Shown here: positions 8,367-17,771 of the stretch, piece after piece
Layout: every line of letters starts with the position of its first letter
How positions within the stretch are numbered: position 1 is the stretch's first letter
Assembly: GCA_963825335.1 (NCBI GenBank)
Contig: CAWGSP010000001.1
Span: forward strand, 744,001 to 808,000
From: Methanobacterium_B sp963825335
GTDB taxonomy: Archaea; Methanobacteriota; Methanobacteria; Methanobacteriales; Methanobacteriaceae
Direction of reading: 5' to 3'
Length of the DNA stretch: 64,000 bases
The notes under the pieces: model-generated
What the model was told of the DNA's origin: nothing
Database searches by the model: none
Seen by the model: the letters and a program-made list of their open reading frames with translations, nothing else
Made by a program: the position numbers and the translations under genes

Positions 8367-8957
8367 TCATTCATGTTTTTTCAACAAGAATCTCCATGGC
8401 ACATCTTTAAATTCATCTGCATAATCTATGTTGACACGTTTGGCCGATAAAACTTCTTCTTTACTATCCAAACTTTGGTTTGATAAAATATAAAGTTCGT
8501 TTCCACATAAATCGATCCCATTGAGTGATTTGTCAATATCCATGGCTTGACATAATTTTGATGGACCGTTGGTCAAATTTTTCATGTTCTTACCTTTACC
8601 AACATCAAACCGCCTGTTGTGGATCATCAGTTCCAAACCTTCTGAGGGCTCTATATTCCTGACGAGTACTCCATGGGGGATATTTTTATTTTCGGTTACA
8701 ACGTTAAAACAGTAATTATAACCATGGAGCTGGTAAATATAGGCAAATCCTCCCTTCTTATAGAGTGGATCCATTCGTGGTGTGTGTCTACCGCCATAAG
8801 AGTGGGCTCCTTTATCATCTACACCCATATAAGCTTCAGTCTCTAAAATTCTTCCTTTTACAATGCCTTTGGACGTAACATGAACTAGAGTACAGCCTAA
8901 TAAATCCCTGGCAACATCTAATGTGTTTCGAATATAAAATGATCTTTCAAGCTTCAT
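8367..8957 (-). CDS. 3-methyladenine DNA glycosylase, AAG/MPG family
   Basis: Monofunctional glycosylase that removes alkylated and deaminated purines. The 196-aa protein carries the family's RILETEAY motif with the catalytic Glu41, HSYGGRHTPR, the intercalating-loop region YIYQLHGYNYCFNVV, and VLVRNIEP. It lies 11 bp after the stop of tag, so the two alkylation-repair enzymes are probably cotranscribed although they have unrelated folds. The start at ATG 8957 gives the usual MKLERSFY beginning; a TTG at 8966 is an alternative. Followed by a 164-bp gap before the proteasome-like gene. Confidence 0.92.
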   Translation of the reverse strand: MKLERSFYIRNTLDVARDLLGCTLVHVTSKGIVKGRILETEAYMGVDDKGAHSYGGRHTPRMDPLYKKGGFAYIYQLHGYNYCFNVVTENKNIPHGVLVRNIEPSEGLELMIHNRRFDVGKGKNMKNLTNGPSKLCQAMDIDKSLNGIDLCGNELYILSNQSLDSKEEVLSAKRVNIDYADEFKDVPWRFLLKKHE

Positions 8958-8968
8958 AAATAACAAAA

Positions 8969-9541
8969 TTATGAATCATGTTTCAGCTCAGAATACCTGA
9001 AACAACTAGTAACATGGTCATTTACCATACCAACTGCCTGCATAAAAGCGTAACATATGGTGGGACCAACAAATTTAAAACCTCTCTTTTTAAGTTCTTT
9101 ACTCATTTTTTCTGATTCTTTAGTTTTTGATGGAATTTCGTCCATAGTTTTCCATTCATTTTCGATGGGTGTCCCTCCAACGAATTGCCAAACATAAGAA
9201 TCAAAGGATCCAAATTCTTCTTTAATTTTAAGTACGGCTTTAGCATTTGAAACTGCTGAAAGTATTTTGAGACGGTTTCTAATAATTCCTTTATTATTTA
9301 ACAATTCATCAATTTTTTTATCATCATAAACAGCAACTTTGGATGGATCAAAGTCATCAAATGCTTCCCGATAATTTTCTCTCCTCCTGAGAATTGTTAT
9401 CCAGCTTAGTCCTGCTTGAGCACCTTCCAATATTAAAAACTCGAAGAGTTTCCGGTCGTTATGTAAAGGAACTCCCCATTCTTTATCATGATATTCTTCA
9501 ATAAGCTTATCGTCGCCGACCCATTGGCATCGTGATTTCAT
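8969..9541 (-). CDS. tag: DNA-3-methyladenine glycosylase I
   Basis: Excises 3-methyladenine from DNA. The 190-aa length is standard. All four zinc-snap ligands are in place: Cys5, His18, His176 and Cys180. The catalytic pocket residues Glu39 and Trp47 (GLSW) match Tag. The gene heads a minus-strand repair block (tag, AAG-type, then proteasome-like and ogg). No clear ribosome binding site precedes the ATG at 9541, so the mRNA may be leaderless. Confidence 0.95.
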   Translation of the reverse strand: MKSRCQWVGDDKLIEEYHDKEWGVPLHNDRKLFEFLILEGAQAGLSWITILRRRENYREAFDDFDPSKVAVYDDKKIDELLNNKGIIRNRLKILSAVSNAKAVLKIKEEFGSFDSYVWQFVGGTPIENEWKTMDEIPSKTKESEKMSKELKKRGFKFVGPTICYAFMQAVGMVNDHVTSCFRYSELKHDS

Positions 9542-9897
9542 GTGTATATATATTTTGAACCATTGTTCATGTACTTAATGATATAAATTTCAAGATCTTA
9601 TTAGAAGACTTCTAACTTAATTTAACAATTGAAATTAGACAATTAGCTTGAATAGTCATAATTAACACAATTTCAGCCAAATTCATAAATGAAAATTAGT
9701 TCGAGGTTAAATATTTGATACTTGGGAAGATCCTAAACTAAAATATCTGAAATATTGATTGTTTGGATATATAAAATTATTATTGGAGTAGAATTTGATT
9801 TTGTAAGTATATTGTGGAGAATATGAATAATTGAATATGAATAGGATATCATTGCTAATACGGAACATCTATAACATATGTTCATTTTGAGTAAAAA
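9542..9897. other. AT-rich gap between tag and the isochorismatase-like gene
   Basis: About 360 bp of AT-rich sequence before the TATA box of the next gene. It should hold the tag promoter. I see no RNA gene and no convincing ORF. The only structure noted is an inverted repeat, GAACAT at 9863-9868 and ATGTTC at 9878-9883, just upstream of the TATA box at 9898. Confidence 0.5.
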
Positions 9898-9906
9898 TTT
9901 ATAAAT
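9898..9906 (+). promoter_or_regulatory. TATA box of the isochorismatase-like gene
   Basis: TTTATAAAT, a good archaeal box A. Transcription would start near 9930, leaving a leader of about 35-40 nt with a GGGGGAT ribosome binding site. The inverted repeat GAACAT/ATGTTC (9863-9883) sits just upstream and could bind a regulator. Confidence 0.45.
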
Positions 9907-9967
9907 TTCTATTTTCATAATAAATATATGATGAATGATGTGTGTGAATTATAATGGGGGATTTGCA

Positions 9968-10579
9968 ATGGCAAAGGTTTATGGGGGTAAATTAGATTTA
10001 TTGACGGATCTTAACAGTACTTTGGTATTAGTGGATTATCAACCTACAATGATTAGAAGCATAGGTTCTGGAAACAAAACAAGAATCAAAAGTGCAGCAG
10101 TAGGTGCTGCAAAAGCTGCCAGTATATTGAATGTTCCGGTTGTTCTGTCTGCTATTAATCCTAAGGATAATGGTGATGTTTTTCCAGAAATTACTAACTT
10201 ATTCCCAAAACAGGAAGTATTCGACAGGAAAGTCAAAAGTTTCGATGCATTTGAAGATGAGAATACATGGAACGCTTTTAAAAGTACTCAAAGGAAAAAA
10301 GTTGTTGTTTCAGGTCTTTGGACTAGTATGTGCTTTACTTATACTGCACTTCATGCTATTAAGGAAGGGTATGATGTTTATGGTTTAATTGATGCCGCTG
10401 GTGATTCCACACCCGATGCACATAATTATGGAGTTGAAAGAATGTTGCAGGCGGGGGTGATACCAATTACTCTTGAATCTTTAGTTTCTGAATGGATGCA
10501 TGATTGGGACAACCCAAAATCCGGTGACCTTGTTAATGAGGTTTATTCTAAATACGGTGCAATGATAGGTCTTAAATAA
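9968..10579 (+). CDS. Isochorismatase-like cysteine hydrolase
   Basis: 203-aa alpha/beta hydrolase of the isochorismatase/nicotinamidase superfamily. The triad is visible: Asp in LVLVDYQPTM, Lys in FDRKVKSFDAF, and the nucleophile Cys in GLWTSMCFTYTAL, with the usual DAAGDSTPDAH region after it. The substrate cannot be told from sequence: this branch includes amidases and hydrolases of unknown role. I chose the ATG at 9968 because GGGGGAT precedes it by 7 nt; an in-frame ATG at 9935 lacks a site and would sit at the predicted transcription start. Confidence 0.85.
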   Translation: MAKVYGGKLDLLTDLNSTLVLVDYQPTMIRSIGSGNKTRIKSAAVGAAKAASILNVPVVLSAINPKDNGDVFPEITNLFPKQEVFDRKVKSFDAFEDENTWNAFKSTQRKKVVVSGLWTSMCFTYTALHAIKEGYDVYGLIDAAGDSTPDAHNYGVERMLQAGVIPITLESLVSEWMHDWDNPKSGDLVNEVYSKYGAMIGLK

Positions 10580-10588
10580 TCGTTTAAA

Positions 10589-10596
10589 TTTTTTTT
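10589..10596 (+). terminator. T8 terminator of the isochorismatase-like gene
   Basis: Eight T starting 9 nt past the stop, in the 15-bp convergent gap with hisF and touching the hisF stop codon. Confidence 0.5.
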
Positions 10597-11419
10597 ATAT
10601 CCGCACAGGTACTCCTTTTTTCTTTAAATATTCTTTTACAACAGGCACAGGATACTCTTTGAAATGGAAGATACTCGCTGCAAGTGCAGCATCTGCTTTA
10701 CCTAATTTGAATGCTTCGTAGATATGTTCCGGTGTTCCAACTCCGCCAGATGCAATTACAGGAATATCTAAATTTTCGCTCATCGTCCTTGTTAATACAA
10801 GATCGTAGCCATCTTTAGTCCCGTCCTGGTCCATGGAAGTCAGGAGTATTTCCCCTGCACCTCGTTCTTGGCATTCAATTGCCCATGCAACTGCATCAAT
10901 CCCTGTAAATTCACGACCACCATATATACTACAATCGAACCAACAGTAACCTTTCTCTGTTTCGACAATAATTTTTTCTGAATTTTCTTTTGGATTTTCA
11001 ACATACCTTCGTTTGGCATCGATACCGATCACGCATGCCTGTGATCCAACTACCTTTGAAGCTTTATTGATCAGATCTGGGTTTTGGATTGCAGCTGTAT
11101 TGGTTGAACATTTATCTGCACCCGCTCTGAGCATTTTCACATAATCTTCGGGTTTTCGAATGCCTCCACCAATGCATATTGGTACAAAAACATTTTCTGT
11201 GGTGGCTTTAATGACTTCTGCCATGGTCTCTCTGCGTTCATGTGATGCTGTTATATCTAAAAAAACAATTTCATCGGCCCCATCTTCGTAATACTGTGTT
11301 GCAAGTGCCACTGGTTCTCCTGCATATCTTATTTGTTTAAATTCAACACCCTTAACAACTCTGCCGTGGGGCATGTTGAGGTCACAGTCAAGACATGGTA
11401 TAATCCTCTTAGCCAACAT
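10595..11419 (-). CDS. hisF: Imidazole glycerol phosphate synthase, cyclase subunit HisF
   Basis: With the glutaminase HisH it turns PRFAR into imidazole glycerol phosphate and AICAR, linking histidine and purine synthesis. 274-aa (beta/alpha)8 barrel. Catalytic Asp11 (PCLDCD) and Asp134 (IGIDAKRR) are present, as are the phosphate-binding motifs CIGGGIR and ASGGVG. An insertion after Asp11 (CDLNMPHGRVVKG) and a central extension around KGYCWF make it a bit longer than bacterial HisF. hisH is not next to it here. The gene is monocistronic by position. Confidence 0.95.
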   Translation of the reverse strand: MLAKRIIPCLDCDLNMPHGRVVKGVEFKQIRYAGEPVALATQYYEDGADEIVFLDITASHERRETMAEVIKATTENVFVPICIGGGIRKPEDYVKMLRAGADKCSTNTAAIQNPDLINKASKVVGSQACVIGIDAKRRYVENPKENSEKIIVETEKGYCWFDCSIYGGREFTGIDAVAWAIECQERGAGEILLTSMDQDGTKDGYDLVLTRTMSENLDIPVIASGGVGTPEHIYEAFKLGKADAALAASIFHFKEYPVPVVKEYLKKKGVPVRI

Positions 11420-11664
11420 TTTTTTTCACTCATTTTAAAAATTTTTAATCTGAATTCATTTATTTTCATTAAACTCGATCTTAGTTCATATAGATTATTG
11501 TAAATTTTTTAAGAAACAATCAAATTTATTTGGACACAATCATTTATAAGAAGAAGTGATATAATGTTTCACCTAGACTGATATTAATTTAGACAACAAT
11601 TTGTTGATGAATCATATTGATTTAAATTGTATCGTCTTCGATTAGATCTATATTATATGGATAT

Positions 11665-11740
<76 letters not shown>

Positions 11741-11939
11741 CTTTAATCTGTTAATTTCAATATTTAGATTCTTTTGTATTCATTTAATAGAATATTATTT
11801 TCAAAAAATATAAATTCTTCAATTTACAAAATTAATTTTTTAATGATGAACATTCAAAAATTGAATATGAATCTTTTTAATCATCTTAATACCAAGATTT
11901 CATAAAATACGAATATCATATTTAATCTAGGTGACTGTC

Positions 11940-12728
11940 ATGATTAACGATATATTGCCATCAATTTTTATATCCCATGGTGCTCCAACCCTTCCAATGG
12001 AAGATGTACCTGCAAAAAGATTTTTAGTAGAACTCGGGAGGAAGTATCGTGATGTCGAAGCAGTTTTGTGTATATCTGCACATTGGGAAACAACTATCCC
12101 AACCATCAACATAACTGAAACCCACGGAACACTGCACGATTTTTATGGGTTTCAACCAGAACTCTACGAAATAACCTATCCTGCACACGGAAAATCAGAG
12201 TTTGCAGAATACGCATACACTCTGATAAAAGATGCTGGAGTTGAATGTGCATTGGATGATCAACGAGGACTTGATCATGGTGTTTGGGTTCCGATGTCGT
12301 TGATGTTTCCTGATGCTGAAATGCCGGTTTTTCAATTGTCAATCCAGCAAGATTTAGATCCAAAAAAGCATTATGCTTTAGGACAAACATTAGAATCCCT
12401 TAGACAAGAAGGAATTTTAATTTTAGGTAGTGGGGGTGCTGTTCATCCTCTAGGATATGCTCCACTTCGTCCCGGTGCAAAAACAGATAAATGGGCATTA
12501 GAATTTGATGCCTGGCTGACTAAAACCATCACAGATGGAGATAGTGATGGGTTAATAGATTATCGTAACTGTTCACCCTACTCCGAGAGAGCTCATCCAT
12601 ACCCCGACCATTTCATGCCACTCATAGCAACAATGGGTGCAGCTGGGGAAGGGGCCAGAGGAACACTAATTCATCACAGTTGGTATTGGGGAGATTTAGG
12701 AATGGGTGCTTATGAATTCAATCCATGA
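11940..12728 (+). CDS. Extradiol-type dioxygenase of the LigB/DODA (YgiD) family
   Basis: 262-aa member of the class-III ring-opening dioxygenase family (4,5-DOPA dioxygenase type). Conserved metal and active-site histidines appear in FISHGAPT, THGTLHDFYGF, LDHGVWVP, GSGGAVHPLGYA and HPYPDHFMPL. The natural substrate in an anaerobe is unclear, and the ring-cleaving activity needs O2, so the true role may differ from the family name. AGGTGA just upstream selects the ATG at 11940 over the GTG at 11931. Confidence 0.85.
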   Translation: MINDILPSIFISHGAPTLPMEDVPAKRFLVELGRKYRDVEAVLCISAHWETTIPTINITETHGTLHDFYGFQPELYEITYPAHGKSEFAEYAYTLIKDAGVECALDDQRGLDHGVWVPMSLMFPDAEMPVFQLSIQQDLDPKKHYALGQTLESLRQEGILILGSGGAVHPLGYAPLRPGAKTDKWALEFDAWLTKTITDGDSDGLIDYRNCSPYSERAHPYPDHFMPLIATMGAAGEGARGTLIHHSWYWGDLGMGAYEFNP

Positions 12729-12768
12729 TAAACAATAAAAATTAGTTTTTTAGATTCACATAAAGGAT

Positions 12769-13500
12769 ATGATGAAGATGTCGAAGAACAACAAACAATT
12801 TAAGATTAGAATAATTAAAGACGGACCCTACATTGTTTCTGGAGGAGTTCCAATTATCAAACAAGGAATTGGAACAGATGAGGACGGTAATTCGTATCAA
12901 TGGAATTTAGAGGTCACTTACCCATTTAAGGATACTTATTCGTTATGTCGCTGTGGTAAATCAAAAAATAAACCATTCTGTGATGGGGAACATCTGAAAT
13001 CTGGGTTTGATGGTACTGAAACAGCAAGCAGGAAACCATATATGTCAGAATCTGTGGATACAGAGGGGCCTGTTTTAACTTTAACAGATGTTTGGCCACT
13101 CTGTGATCATTCACGTTTCTGCCAGCGTGCAGGTGGAATAAGGGAGTTGATCGCAAAATCAGATGATCCTGAAGCTCGTAAGTTAGCTGTTGAACAGGGT
13201 CAGAACTGTCCATCAGGTAGATTGGTAGTTTGGGATAAAGAAACTGGTAAGGCTCTTGAACCTGAATTTGAGCCTTCAATAGCAATGATACATGATCCTG
13301 AGAAAAAATGTGAAGGGCCTATATGGGTTAGGGGAGGAATTCCCATAATCTCAGCAGATGGGGAGACTTATGAAATCCGTAACAGAGTTACATTGTGTCA
13401 ATGCGGAAAATCAGAAAACAAACCATTTTGTGATGGGAGTCATTGGATCACGAAGGATAAGCTTGAGGAATGGAGAACTAAATGGAATAAAGATGAATAG
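12769..13500 (+). CDS. Iron-sulfur protein with two CDGSH domains and a central cluster-binding segment
   Basis: 243 aa. Two CDGSH motifs bind 2Fe-2S clusters: Cys60, Cys62, Cys71, His75 and Cys210, Cys212, Cys221, His225. Each is preceded by a similar GPYIVSGGVPII/GPIWVRGGIPII stretch, so the CDGSH unit is duplicated. The middle has WPLCDHSRFCQRAGG and NCPSGRLVVW (Cys112, Cys118, Cys147), like the divergent 4Fe-4S mono-cluster domain. Likely a soluble redox or cluster-transfer protein. It follows the dioxygenase gene by 40 bp and may share its transcript. Three close ATGs (12769, 12772, 12778) make the exact start uncertain. Confidence 0.88.
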   Translation: MMKMSKNNKQFKIRIIKDGPYIVSGGVPIIKQGIGTDEDGNSYQWNLEVTYPFKDTYSLCRCGKSKNKPFCDGEHLKSGFDGTETASRKPYMSESVDTEGPVLTLTDVWPLCDHSRFCQRAGGIRELIAKSDDPEARKLAVEQGQNCPSGRLVVWDKETGKALEPEFEPSIAMIHDPEKKCEGPIWVRGGIPIISADGETYEIRNRVTLCQCGKSENKPFCDGSHWITKDKLEEWRTKWNKDE

Positions 13501-13539
13501 AGCATAATAAATAATTATTTCAAATCCTCTATATCAACT

Positions 13540-15279
13540 TCATTCCCTGATAACAGCTTCGGTGAAAAACTCAGGAACCAATGATTTATACATCCGGTTA
13601 TTGAAAAGCATTTTTATGTTGCCGTCTAAGATGTAAGTCTCACAATAATCATCTTCTGCACGCATTCCCCTACCATATGCTTGTAACAGTGTCATAACGG
13701 TTTTATAAGCGTACCATTTGGGGTCTTGATCCTTTCTTTTTTTTATCTGCAAGTCGCCTAGGTAAGGGAATGGTATTTTATATATCACCTGGAATTGACA
13801 TTTTTCATAAGGCAGATCTACTCCTTCACTCATTGAAGGACTTACGAGTACGAGTGGGTCTTTGCTCTTTTCAAACATCCGAAGTTTAAACTCTCGGTCA
13901 TTGCTTTTATGATCCATGAGCCTTTTATCTTTTATATGTTCCATTATGTACTGTTGACACTTGTAATTGTGAGTGTGTATTAATCCCTTCTCATACTTGT
14001 GATGTTCGATTATCTTTTCGAGTACTGGAATTGTCTTGGGGGCTGTACGTTTAATTGCTCGCTGCGACATGGGACCAACCGTTTTGAGATGTACTGGTCT
14101 TTCTGAAGCGGGGAAAGCACTTTTAATGCTCAAATAATAAACATCTTCGGGGTTAATCCCAAGCCATTTGCAAAAAAGTTCATGGTCTAATATGGTCGCG
14201 CTCATAAAAACACAAACATCTGCATATTTAAAAAGTCTTTCATTAGCGTAAACATCTATGTTTAAAGGTTTAAAACTGATTCCACCGTCAGCATTGCTTA
14301 CAACCCAATTACCGGGGTTATTTTCCATGTTGCTCAACAACTCGCTTAACCTGAGTTTTGTCCGGTTTATATGATCTGCTTTGTTTTTTGGCAGTTTTGT
14401 GAGACTGATATCTTTATAATCCTGATATATTGATTGAAGGAATAATGTCCATTCTTTAGGGTCCTGATAACTCATCATATTTCGGGGTATGCTCTTCTTA
14501 ATGTCATTTTTTAGCATCTTGTTAGAGAGTGTCACTTCCATCCGGTGCATCAGCTTGTCTTCTATATTGTGTGCCTCATCCAGTATCATCAGATGTCTCT
14601 TACCAAAATGCTGGACATATGCTAGTTCTAAAAGGGCATAATCATAGTTCATTAGAGTAATATCACTTTGAACTGCTCTAGATTTTTGATTCCAGTAATT
14701 ACATACTTCATTGGACCTGAAATATATGGGTGTGTCATGTGCATCATTAAATGCAAATTTACCTTCCTCAAATGGGGATTTTGTGATTCCAAAATTGCAT
14801 ACAAAGTTCTGAGAGTTTGGAACAGTTTGGCAGGTCCCTGAATCACATTTATCATCGAAGTTTGAATCTTTACAAGTAAAATTACCCCTTCCTTTAACCA
14901 GGGGATATCCGAATTCTACAGCATACTGGGACTGTAGTTGTTTGGTCATTGTCAGTATATATGCTGGTTCGTAAATATTTGCCAATGTAGTGGCAATAGC
15001 TGATTTTCCAGTTCCAGTACCTGCTTCTAAAATTATGTATCGATAACCATTATCTATCGCGTCTTTAATCCGTGTGATAATTTCAAACTGTCCTTTACGC
15101 GGCTCTGCAAAGGGAAAATTTTCAATTATCTCTTCTTCCACTTCGGGATACATCTCTTTAATCTTTGTTATTGCTGTTGGTGATGTTTTAGTATTTGTAT
15201 ATGTTTTAAGGCCGCTGTTATTACATACACATCTTGCTTTTATCATTCCACACTTTTCACAGAAGAAACCGATTTCCAT
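13540..15279 (-). CDS. Rad3/XPD-like DEAD_2 DNA helicase with zinc-ribbon start
   Basis: Superfamily-2 helicase, 579 aa, slightly shorter than XPD. Walker A AGTGTGKS (86-93), DEAH box LDEAHNIED (about 233-241), SATILDH, motif V-like SMSEGVDLP, and motif VI LQAYGRGMRAEDD are visible. Between motifs I and II, Cys136, Cys145, Cys150, Cys161 and Cys193 could supply the 4Fe-4S cluster typical of this family. The first 20 residues hold Cys7, Cys10, Cys17 and Cys19, a probable zinc-binding knuckle. Likely acts in repair or replication. A TATA-like TTTTTATAC at 15303-15312 lies about 25 bp before the ATG, suggesting a leaderless mRNA. Confidence 0.88.
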   Translation of the reverse strand: MEIGFFCEKCGMIKARCVCNNSGLKTYTNTKTSPTAITKIKEMYPEVEEEIIENFPFAEPRKGQFEIITRIKDAIDNGYRYIILEAGTGTGKSAIATTLANIYEPAYILTMTKQLQSQYAVEFGYPLVKGRGNFTCKDSNFDDKCDSGTCQTVPNSQNFVCNFGITKSPFEEGKFAFNDAHDTPIYFRSNEVCNYWNQKSRAVQSDITLMNYDYALLELAYVQHFGKRHLMILDEAHNIEDKLMHRMEVTLSNKMLKNDIKKSIPRNMMSYQDPKEWTLFLQSIYQDYKDISLTKLPKNKADHINRTKLRLSELLSNMENNPGNWVVSNADGGISFKPLNIDVYANERLFKYADVCVFMSATILDHELFCKWLGINPEDVYYLSIKSAFPASERPVHLKTVGPMSQRAIKRTAPKTIPVLEKIIEHHKYEKGLIHTHNYKCQQYIMEHIKDKRLMDHKSNDREFKLRMFEKSKDPLVLVSPSMSEGVDLPYEKCQFQVIYKIPFPYLGDLQIKKRKDQDPKWYAYKTVMTLLQAYGRGMRAEDDYCETYILDGNIKMLFNNRMYKSLVPEFFTEAVIRE

Positions 15280-15434
15280 AGAGACTTATATTTATTGATG
15301 GTTGTATAAAAACTAAACATTGTTGATGAAAAATATGAAAAAAAGATATCTATAAAAACAGTATGATCCAATGTCAAAATAATTAAATGAAATATAGACA
15401 GATTAGATGTTTATTTTTCGTTATTCAATCTAAC

Positions 15435-15443
15435 TTTATAAAT
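15435..15443 (+). promoter_or_regulatory. TATA box of cbiL
   Basis: TTTATAAAT, about 50 bp before the coding start. Predicted transcription start near 15462-15467. Confidence 0.45.
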
Positions 15444-15484
15444 TCCTTACTTAAGCATTAAACTATTACAAAATAATCGGGTGT

Positions 15485-16207
15485 ATGTCTATCATGAAAC
15501 AAGGTAAACTATATGGAATTGGTGTAGGGCCGGGAGACGCAGAACTTCTGACAATCAAAGCAGCTAAAATACTTAAAAGGGTGGATGTCATATGTTCACC
15601 TAAATCTTCCGAAGAAAAACCAAGTTTAGCACTTTCCATAGTCCAACCCATCATAAATCAGCGTGAAGATGAATATGAGATTTTAGATCCATTATTCCCC
15701 ATGATTGAGGATGCCATGGCTCTCAACAGATATTGGGGTGAGGCAGCTCAGATAATCGCAGATAAATTGATGAAGGGAAATGATGTGGCGTTCATTACAC
15801 TGGGTGACCCTACAATTTACAGTACATTCTCCTACATCTCCAAAAGAATTGATAAACTCGGATTTGATGTAGAGATAATACCGGGCGTTACATCATTCAC
15901 TGGATGTGCCGCTGCTGCAGATATTTCTTTGGCTGAAAAGGATGAAATAGTTGTTATTGTGCCTAAGGTTGATGAAAGGCTCGAAAAACTACTAGAATAC
16001 GGCGACACATTCGTGATAATGAAAACTTCAAGGCATTCGAAGCTCTTGGAAGAAATTATTGATAAAGATAAAAGGAATAAATCCATTATTTCTGTTCAGA
16101 ACTGTGGTATGGATGATGAAAATATTTTTGAAGGATTTTCTAACGATAAAAAATATTTATCAACAACCATTGTGAAGTTCAACAACGAGAAATCTTCAAA
16201 GATATAA
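15485..16207 (+). CDS. cbiL: Cobalt-factor II C20-methyltransferase
   Basis: SAM-dependent tetrapyrrole methylase of the anaerobic cobamide pathway. 240 aa. The family motifs are GKLYGIGVGPGDAELLT near the start, ICSPKSSEEKPSLA (typical of the C20 enzymes), FITLGDPTIYSTFSYI, and EIIPGVTSFTGCAAA. It fits the other corrinoid/F430 gene here, cfbA at 63.0 kb. ATG 15485 and ATG 15494 are both possible; the GGTG at 15480-15483 is better spaced for 15494. Its stop is 1 bp from the stop of the convergent flavoenzyme gene. Confidence 0.9.
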   Translation: MSIMKQGKLYGIGVGPGDAELLTIKAAKILKRVDVICSPKSSEEKPSLALSIVQPIINQREDEYEILDPLFPMIEDAMALNRYWGEAAQIIADKLMKGNDVAFITLGDPTIYSTFSYISKRIDKLGFDVEIIPGVTSFTGCAAAADISLAEKDEIVVIVPKVDERLEKLLEYGDTFVIMKTSRHSKLLEEIIDKDKRNKSIISVQNCGMDDENIFEGFSNDKKYLSTTIVKFNNEKSSKI

Positions 16208-16208
16208 C

Positions 16209-17570
16209 TCAAAGTTTATTATTAATTTTTTCAACAGCGTCCTCAGCAGCAAGTACTATTGGGTCCACAACCATAGAAACTGGCGGGGCGTATGAAAATT
16301 CCATTTCAGTGATCTCCCCACATTTAACTTCCTTTGCTATGGCCAGCGCCATTGTGTCCGTTCTTTCTGCCACAGTCTCCTTTGCAATTATTTGACACCC
16401 GAGAATTCTTCCATCCAAGCTACAAATAATTTTAGTATCGATCGGTTTACATCCGGGATAGTATCTTGCCCTTGTTAATGCTCTACTCTTTCCTACGATA
16501 ACATCTATTCCATTTAGTTTTGCTGAGCTTTCTGTTAGACCAACTGCCCCTATTTCTAGTTCACCTATCTTTGAGACAACAGAGTTCAAAACAGGTCTGA
16601 AAACAGAGTTTTTTCTTCCACAAATACTTTTCGAAGCAACCTTTCCCTGACGCACCGCTGTTGTACCAAACGGGGATAATGTATTCTGTCCAGTTATTGC
16701 ATCGTAAACTTCTACGCAGTCCCCTACAGCATAAATATTGGGAATTGAGGTTTGCATATGTTCGTTAACTTTAATACCGAGATCACCTATTTCACATCCA
16801 GCAGCACTTCCAAGTTCAATGGAAGGTTTTACTCCTGTGGATAGTATAACCATATCAGTTTCGATATTTTCATCCCCCACTTTAACTAGTTCCGCTTTTC
16901 GGGGTCCCGATATCTTAGTTAAAGCTTTATTAACTCCAATCTTTACACCTTTGCCTTCGAGATATTTTTGAACCAGTAGTGCCATATCTGGGTCTAGGGA
17001 TCTTGGGAATATTTGTGGCAGCATTTCGGTTATTGTTACATCAATTCCTATTTGTTTGAGTCCGTAGCCAAGTTCAAGACCTATTGCCCCTGCACCTACA
17101 ATAACTGCTTTTTTACAATTTTCTGCCCAGTTTTTAATTTTCTCGCCGTCATTAATGGTCCTTACTATGAAAACACCATCGAGTTCGGTGCCATCAACAG
17201 GTGGAATGAAGGGAATGCCTCCTGTGGCTAGGATAAGACAATCGTAATGTAATTCACCGATGAGTTCTTTTTTTGTGTCGACATCATCCTTGGATTTGTA
17301 TCGCACAAAATTATTTTCGGTATCTACTTCAAATACCTTTGAATTGGTCAGAATTTTGATGCCCTGTTCGTTGTAATATTCTGGTGTGTGCATTATTATC
17401 TCATTAAAAGAATCGATTTCTCCCCCTATCACGTATGGTATTGCACACGGAGAATAGGCAACATAACTGTCTAACGTTACTACGGTTATATCTGAATTAT
17501 CAGAATATTTTTTTATGTTTGAAGCTGCAGTGAGTCCACCCGCACCACTTCCTATTATAACAACTTTCAT
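16209..17570 (-). CDS. FAD/NAD(P) flavoenzyme, CoA-disulfide reductase/NADH oxidase type
   Basis: 453-aa pyridine nucleotide-disulfide oxidoreductase. FAD-binding GSGAGGLTAA starts at residue 7, the NAD(P) site is VGAGAIGLELGYGL, and the second FAD motif is IYAVGDC. The single redox Cys42 in YSPCAIPYV is the mark of the CoA-disulfide reductase, NADH oxidase and persulfide reductase group. It could reduce CoA disulfide, polysulfide or O2; the sequence does not decide. The ATG at 17570 is used because GGGTG lies about 10 nt upstream, within the longer frame that would begin at 17591. Confidence 0.87.
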   Translation of the reverse strand: MKVVIIGSGAGGLTAASNIKKYSDNSDITVVTLDSYVAYSPCAIPYVIGGEIDSFNEIIMHTPEYYNEQGIKILTNSKVFEVDTENNFVRYKSKDDVDTKKELIGELHYDCLILATGGIPFIPPVDGTELDGVFIVRTINDGEKIKNWAENCKKAVIVGAGAIGLELGYGLKQIGIDVTITEMLPQIFPRSLDPDMALLVQKYLEGKGVKIGVNKALTKISGPRKAELVKVGDENIETDMVILSTGVKPSIELGSAAGCEIGDLGIKVNEHMQTSIPNIYAVGDCVEVYDAITGQNTLSPFGTTAVRQGKVASKSICGRKNSVFRPVLNSVVSKIGELEIGAVGLTESSAKLNGIDVIVGKSRALTRARYYPGCKPIDTKIICSLDGRILGCQIIAKETVAERTDTMALAIAKEVKCGEITEMEFSYAPPVSMVVDPIVLAAEDAVEKINNKL

Positions 17571-17771
17571 TAGTTTTTTACACCCTTTCATGAATTTTCA
17601 TTGTTTAATAATTTTCATTATTTAATCAATATGTAGTCCAGTTATTATATTTCTCTGGAAGATTATTCATATAAAATATTTTTTGGTTCAGTGAGAAAAT
17701 AATGGAAACAAAATTAACAAGCCATGATATAAATTACAAAACTCAAATATCATCCAGAAAGCACCCAAAAA

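Noticed and set aside
12106..12390. 94-codon minus frame inside the dioxygenase gene
   Set aside because: Opposite a gene with clear family histidines; no ribosome binding site.
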